Positions 60,440 through 64,000 of a stretch of DNA of 64,000 nt are shown here, one piece after another. The stretch is from positions 681,001 to 745,000 of the forward strand of contig NZ_WBSL01000001.1 of the NCBI RefSeq assembly GCF_009377345.1, given 5' to 3'. The stretch is from Deinococcus terrestris (lineage in GTDB: Bacteria; Deinococcota; Deinococci; Deinococcales; Deinococcaceae). A program made the position numbers and the translations under genes. Positions within the stretch are counted from its first letter, which is position 1, and the number at the start of each line of letters is the position of its first letter. Below the pieces are notes generated by a model, which did not search any database, was not told the DNA's origin, and saw nothing but the letters and a program-made list of their open reading frames with translations.

Positions 60440-61126
60440 ATGATGTCGGGGCCGTTCGGAGCGCTGCCGCAGGAGACGCAGGCACAGGTGGTGGCGGCGG
60501 CCAGACCCGGCCGCTGGGCACGGGGAGGCCTCCTCTTTCATCCCGAGGACGCGGCCGAGACGCTGTTCGTGCTCACGCGGGGCAGCGTGCGGCTCTACCG
60601 CCTGGGGGCCGGAGCGCGGGAGGTCACGCTGGACGTGCACGGGCCGGGCGACCTGCTAGGCACCGGGGCGCTGCTGGACGGCGCAAGCTACGGCATGTAC
60701 GCCGAGGCGATGGACGACACCGAAGCGCTGCTGCTGGGCCGCGAGACGCTGGGCCGCCTGACGGCCGCGCACCCGGCGGTGGGGGTTGCCCTCACCGAGC
60801 AGGTGACCCGGCAGACCCGCAGCGTGCAGGAGCGGCTCGCCGGACTGGTCTTTATGGAGGTCTCGCAGCGGCTCGCGCAGGCCCTGCTGACCCTGGCCGA
60901 GCGCGAGGGTCCCTGGCCGGAGGGCGGCCCGCTGGCCCTGCGTGAGCGCGTATCGCACCAGGACCTTGCCCATGTGGTGGGCAGCACCCGCGAGACGATC
61001 ACCAAGCTGCTGGGCGACTTCCGGGCGCGGGGACTGCTGGACCTGGGCTACCGCCGGATCATCCTGACCGACCGCGCAGGCTTGCAGGCGGCGGCCCGCG
61101 AGCCGCTGCGCGAGCGCCCCTCCTGA
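60440..61126 (+). CDS. Crp/Fnr family transcriptional regulator
   Basis: 228-aa regulator. N-terminal cyclic-nucleotide-binding-type barrel (about 15-125: LFHPEDAAETLFVLTRGSVRLYR; VHGPGDLLGTGALLDGASY), long dimer helix, then a winged HTH (about 165-225) with RERVSHQDLAHVVGSTRETITKLLGDF as recognition helix region. No cysteine cluster of the Fnr type, so it is not an oxygen-sensing Fnr. Ligand unknown. ATG 60440 (or 60443) is chosen by -10 spacing. Confidence 0.9.
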   Translation: MMSGPFGALPQETQAQVVAAARPGRWARGGLLFHPEDAAETLFVLTRGSVRLYRLGAGAREVTLDVHGPGDLLGTGALLDGASYGMYAEAMDDTEALLLGRETLGRLTAAHPAVGVALTEQVTRQTRSVQERLAGLVFMEVSQRLAQALLTLAEREGPWPEGGPLALRERVSHQDLAHVVGSTRETITKLLGDFRARGLLDLGYRRIILTDRAGLQAAAREPLRERPS

Positions 61127-61135
61127 GCGCCACTG

Positions 61136-61149
61136 TAGAATCCAAAGCA
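61136..61149 (+). promoter_or_regulatory. Leaderless -10 promoter of bshC
   Basis: TAGAAT (61136-61141) ends 8 nt before GTG 61150. Confidence 0.6.
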
Positions 61150-62712
<1,563 letters not shown>

Positions 62713-62715
62713 GCG

Positions 62716-63432
62716 TCAGGGCACGCGCTGCGGCTCGGTGGTGCTCTCGCCGTAGGTCAGCCCCTCCGGCAAGACGGCGAGGGCCAGGGCTTCCAGGGCG
62801 GCCTGCCGCTGGGCGGGCATGGGCACCGTCGAGACGCGGCGCAGGAGGTCGGCTTCGGGAGCCGCGTGCTGTTCGAGATCGCGCAGCCAGGCGCGGGGTT
62901 TGACCTCCCACCAGCCCCGCGCCGCGTAGAGGGCACGAATCAGTCGACCGGCGGCATTCAGGGCGACCAGGGCGTGCATTTCGTCCCTCACCAGGCTACG
63001 GGCCTCTATCACCTCGTCCAGCAACATGTGCCGCTCAGCGGGGGTGAGCGGTCTGGGCGCCGGACCTGCCGCGTAGGTGGCCCCTGCTTCCGCCACCAGC
63101 GCGGTGAGGTCGGGGTGGGGGATGACGGGGCGACCCTGGGCAAATATGGCGACGGTCGCGTGGTCAGGCGCGGCGAACATGGCGCGGACCTTGCGGACTG
63201 GGTTGTGGAAGACCTCCACGGGCACGCCGTCCACCACGAAGCTGCCCCGCCAGCGGTGGTCGCCCCGCACCAGTGCGTGGAAGTCGAGGTCGCTGTGCTC
63301 GTCCGCCTCTCCCCGCGCCGCGCTCCCGCACCACAGGGTGGCGTAGACGCCGGGCGTGGCCGTGATGCGGGCAAGGGCGGCAGGCAGAGCGGCCTCCAGG
63401 CGGGCCTGGGCGGCGGGGTCGGCGGTGGGCAT
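62716..63432 (-). CDS. Nucleotidyltransferase domain protein
   Basis: 238-aa protein. The N-terminal ~100 residues are a minimal nucleotidyltransferase: CGSAARGEADEHSDLDFHALV holds G-S and D-x-D, the metal site. The C-terminal half is helical (ERHMLLDEVIEARSLVRDEMHALVALNAAGRLIRALYAARG), like aminoglycoside adenylyltransferases or other nucleotide-transfer enzymes. It could modify a small molecule or protein; no antitoxin partner is present. ATG 63432 follows TAGCCT by 5 nt. Confidence 0.8.
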   Translation of the reverse strand: MPTADPAAQARLEAALPAALARITATPGVYATLWCGSAARGEADEHSDLDFHALVRGDHRWRGSFVVDGVPVEVFHNPVRKVRAMFAAPDHATVAIFAQGRPVIPHPDLTALVAEAGATYAAGPAPRPLTPAERHMLLDEVIEARSLVRDEMHALVALNAAGRLIRALYAARGWWEVKPRAWLRDLEQHAAPEADLLRRVSTVPMPAQRQAALEALALAVLPEGLTYGESTTEPQRVP

Positions 63433-63443
63433 GGGGCAGGCTA
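63433..63443 (-). promoter_or_regulatory. -10 promoter of nucleotidyltransferase gene
   Basis: Minus-strand TAGCCT (63443-63438) ends 5 nt before ATG 63432. Confidence 0.45.
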
Positions 63444-63460
63444 GCGTCCGCCCCGCCCGG

Positions 63461-63979
63461 CTAGGCCGGAACCGGGTCGGGCTGCCACTCCAGCGTCACA
63501 CCCCGCGTCGCCAGCCAGGCGTGCAGGTCATAGCGGGCGCGGGCGAGGCCGGAGAGCACCGTGTGCGCGGCGGTCACGGCGTCCATGCATGTCTCGGCGC
63601 TGACATACCCGGCGCGGTGGGCGGCCAGCAACTCATCGGTGTCCACGATCTCGGCGGCGATACCGTCGTGGACGAGCAGGTCGAGGTAATGGTCATGCAC
63701 GCTCCAGACCTCGCCCTCGCGGGTGACGGTGGCGATGTCGAGGTAATAGTCGTGCTCGCGCGGGCCGTGGAAGTCGTAGCGGCACACCACCACTCCCAGG
63801 TCGGGCAGGAGGTGCGCCTGCCAGTGCCGGATGCGCGGGTGGGCGACGAACTCCCGCGCGACATAGAGGCCGTGCGCGTGCTCGCGGTAGACGCTGACCG
63901 GCCGCACCCCGGTGTTGGTGTGGTGCTCGCGGGTCCGCAGGTCGTGGCGCTCGATTTTGACCGGCTCGGCGGCTTGCAT
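63461..63979 (-). CDS. DUF402 domain protein
   Basis: 172-aa protein of the FomD/DUF402 barrel family. YYLDIATVTREGEVWSVHDHYLDLLVHDG has the paired acidic residues expected to bind metal; members include nucleoside di/triphosphatases and translation-linked hydrolases. The helical end (VLSGLARARYDLHAWLATRG) is typical. ATG 63979 follows TACGGT by 5 nt. Function here unproven. Confidence 0.82.
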   Translation of the reverse strand: MQAAEPVKIERHDLRTREHHTNTGVRPVSVYREHAHGLYVAREFVAHPRIRHWQAHLLPDLGVVVCRYDFHGPREHDYYLDIATVTREGEVWSVHDHYLDLLVHDGIAAEIVDTDELLAAHRAGYVSAETCMDAVTAAHTVLSGLARARYDLHAWLATRGVTLEWQPDPVPA

Positions 63980-63990
63980 GGACCACCGTA
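63980..63990 (-). promoter_or_regulatory. -10 promoter of DUF402 gene
   Basis: Minus-strand TACGGT (63990-63985) ends 5 nt before ATG 63979. Confidence 0.4.
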
Positions 63991-64000
63991 ACGGGTCCGG

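Noticed and set aside
62716..63979. Nucleotidyltransferase/HEPN-type toxin-antitoxin pair
   Set aside because: The neighbouring gene is a DUF402 protein, not a HEPN or antitoxin, and the two are separated with their own -10 boxes.

Overview
The window looks like chromosomal DNA from a Deinococcus-type bacterium. GC content is very high (roughly 70% by eye). The gene set fits the genus: a CrtA-like carotenoid monooxygenase, BshC of bacillithiol synthesis, PdxST vitamin B6 synthesis, AsnRS beside a bacterial-type AspRS, and UvrC and RecG repair proteins. About half of the genes start 5-9 nt after a TANNNT -10 box and have no Shine-Dalgarno, which is the leaderless style known from this lineage. 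There is no rRNA, tRNA, CRISPR array, insertion sequence or phage block. The exact species cannot be read from the sequence.

Layout. 1-5.4 kb: 3' end of rho; a LysM/M23 murein hydrolase coupled to a lone receiver domain; pdxST; two coupled alpha/beta hydrolases. 5.4-10.2 kb: a five-gene leftward operon (HAD hydrolase, M19 dipeptidase, NlpC/P60 endopeptidase, L-Ala-D/L-Glu epimerase, Gfo/Idh oxidoreductase) that reads as murein-peptide recycling. 10.4-16.3 kb: class V aminotransferase, phosphoesterase, lnt, a tyrosine recombinase with a dif-like 28-bp site in its promoter, a lipid kinase and a lipoprotein. 16.4-25.2 kb: hisS-aspS, histidine phosphatase and CrtA-like gene, uvrC, aspartate kinase, YceI. 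25.4-28.7 kb: gap, an AT-rich small membrane-protein gene, pgk, tpiA. 28.9-31.7 kb: gluconate kinase and permease. 31.8-46.5 kb: asnS, PhzF, HAD, methyltransferase, lipoprotein, recG, SDR, gamma-glutamyltransferase, PfkB kinase, rsmA, a tail-anchored TPR protein coupled to the NAD(P)H-hydrate repair enzyme, DUF4388 protein. 46.6-54.6 kb: MarR-controlled DHA2 exporter, LysW-like zinc ribbon protein, split CPA2 antiporter, radical SAM protein, icd. 54.8-64 kb: CsbD-like stress protein, DinB-like protein, phosphatase, receiver, PBP1, WecG-type glycosyltransferase, Crp-like regulator, bshC, nucleotidyltransferase, DUF402 protein.

The most unusual structure lies between genes. Four copies of one roughly 60-bp repeat (5368-5423, 19471-19537, 28766-28826, 33225-33281) share the pattern TTCTCTT, 8-10 nt, AGTGAA, 4 nt, TTCACGA, 9-10 nt, TCGTGAA, T-run. 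All sit just past the 3' end of a gene, in terminator orientation. A second candidate is the recombinase gene with a dif-like inverted repeat over its own -10 box; the strand bias of G versus C also appears to change sign near that point. A third is the foreign-looking gene inside the gap-pgk interval, which has its own perfect TATAAT and carries the ribosome-binding site of pgk in its last codons.
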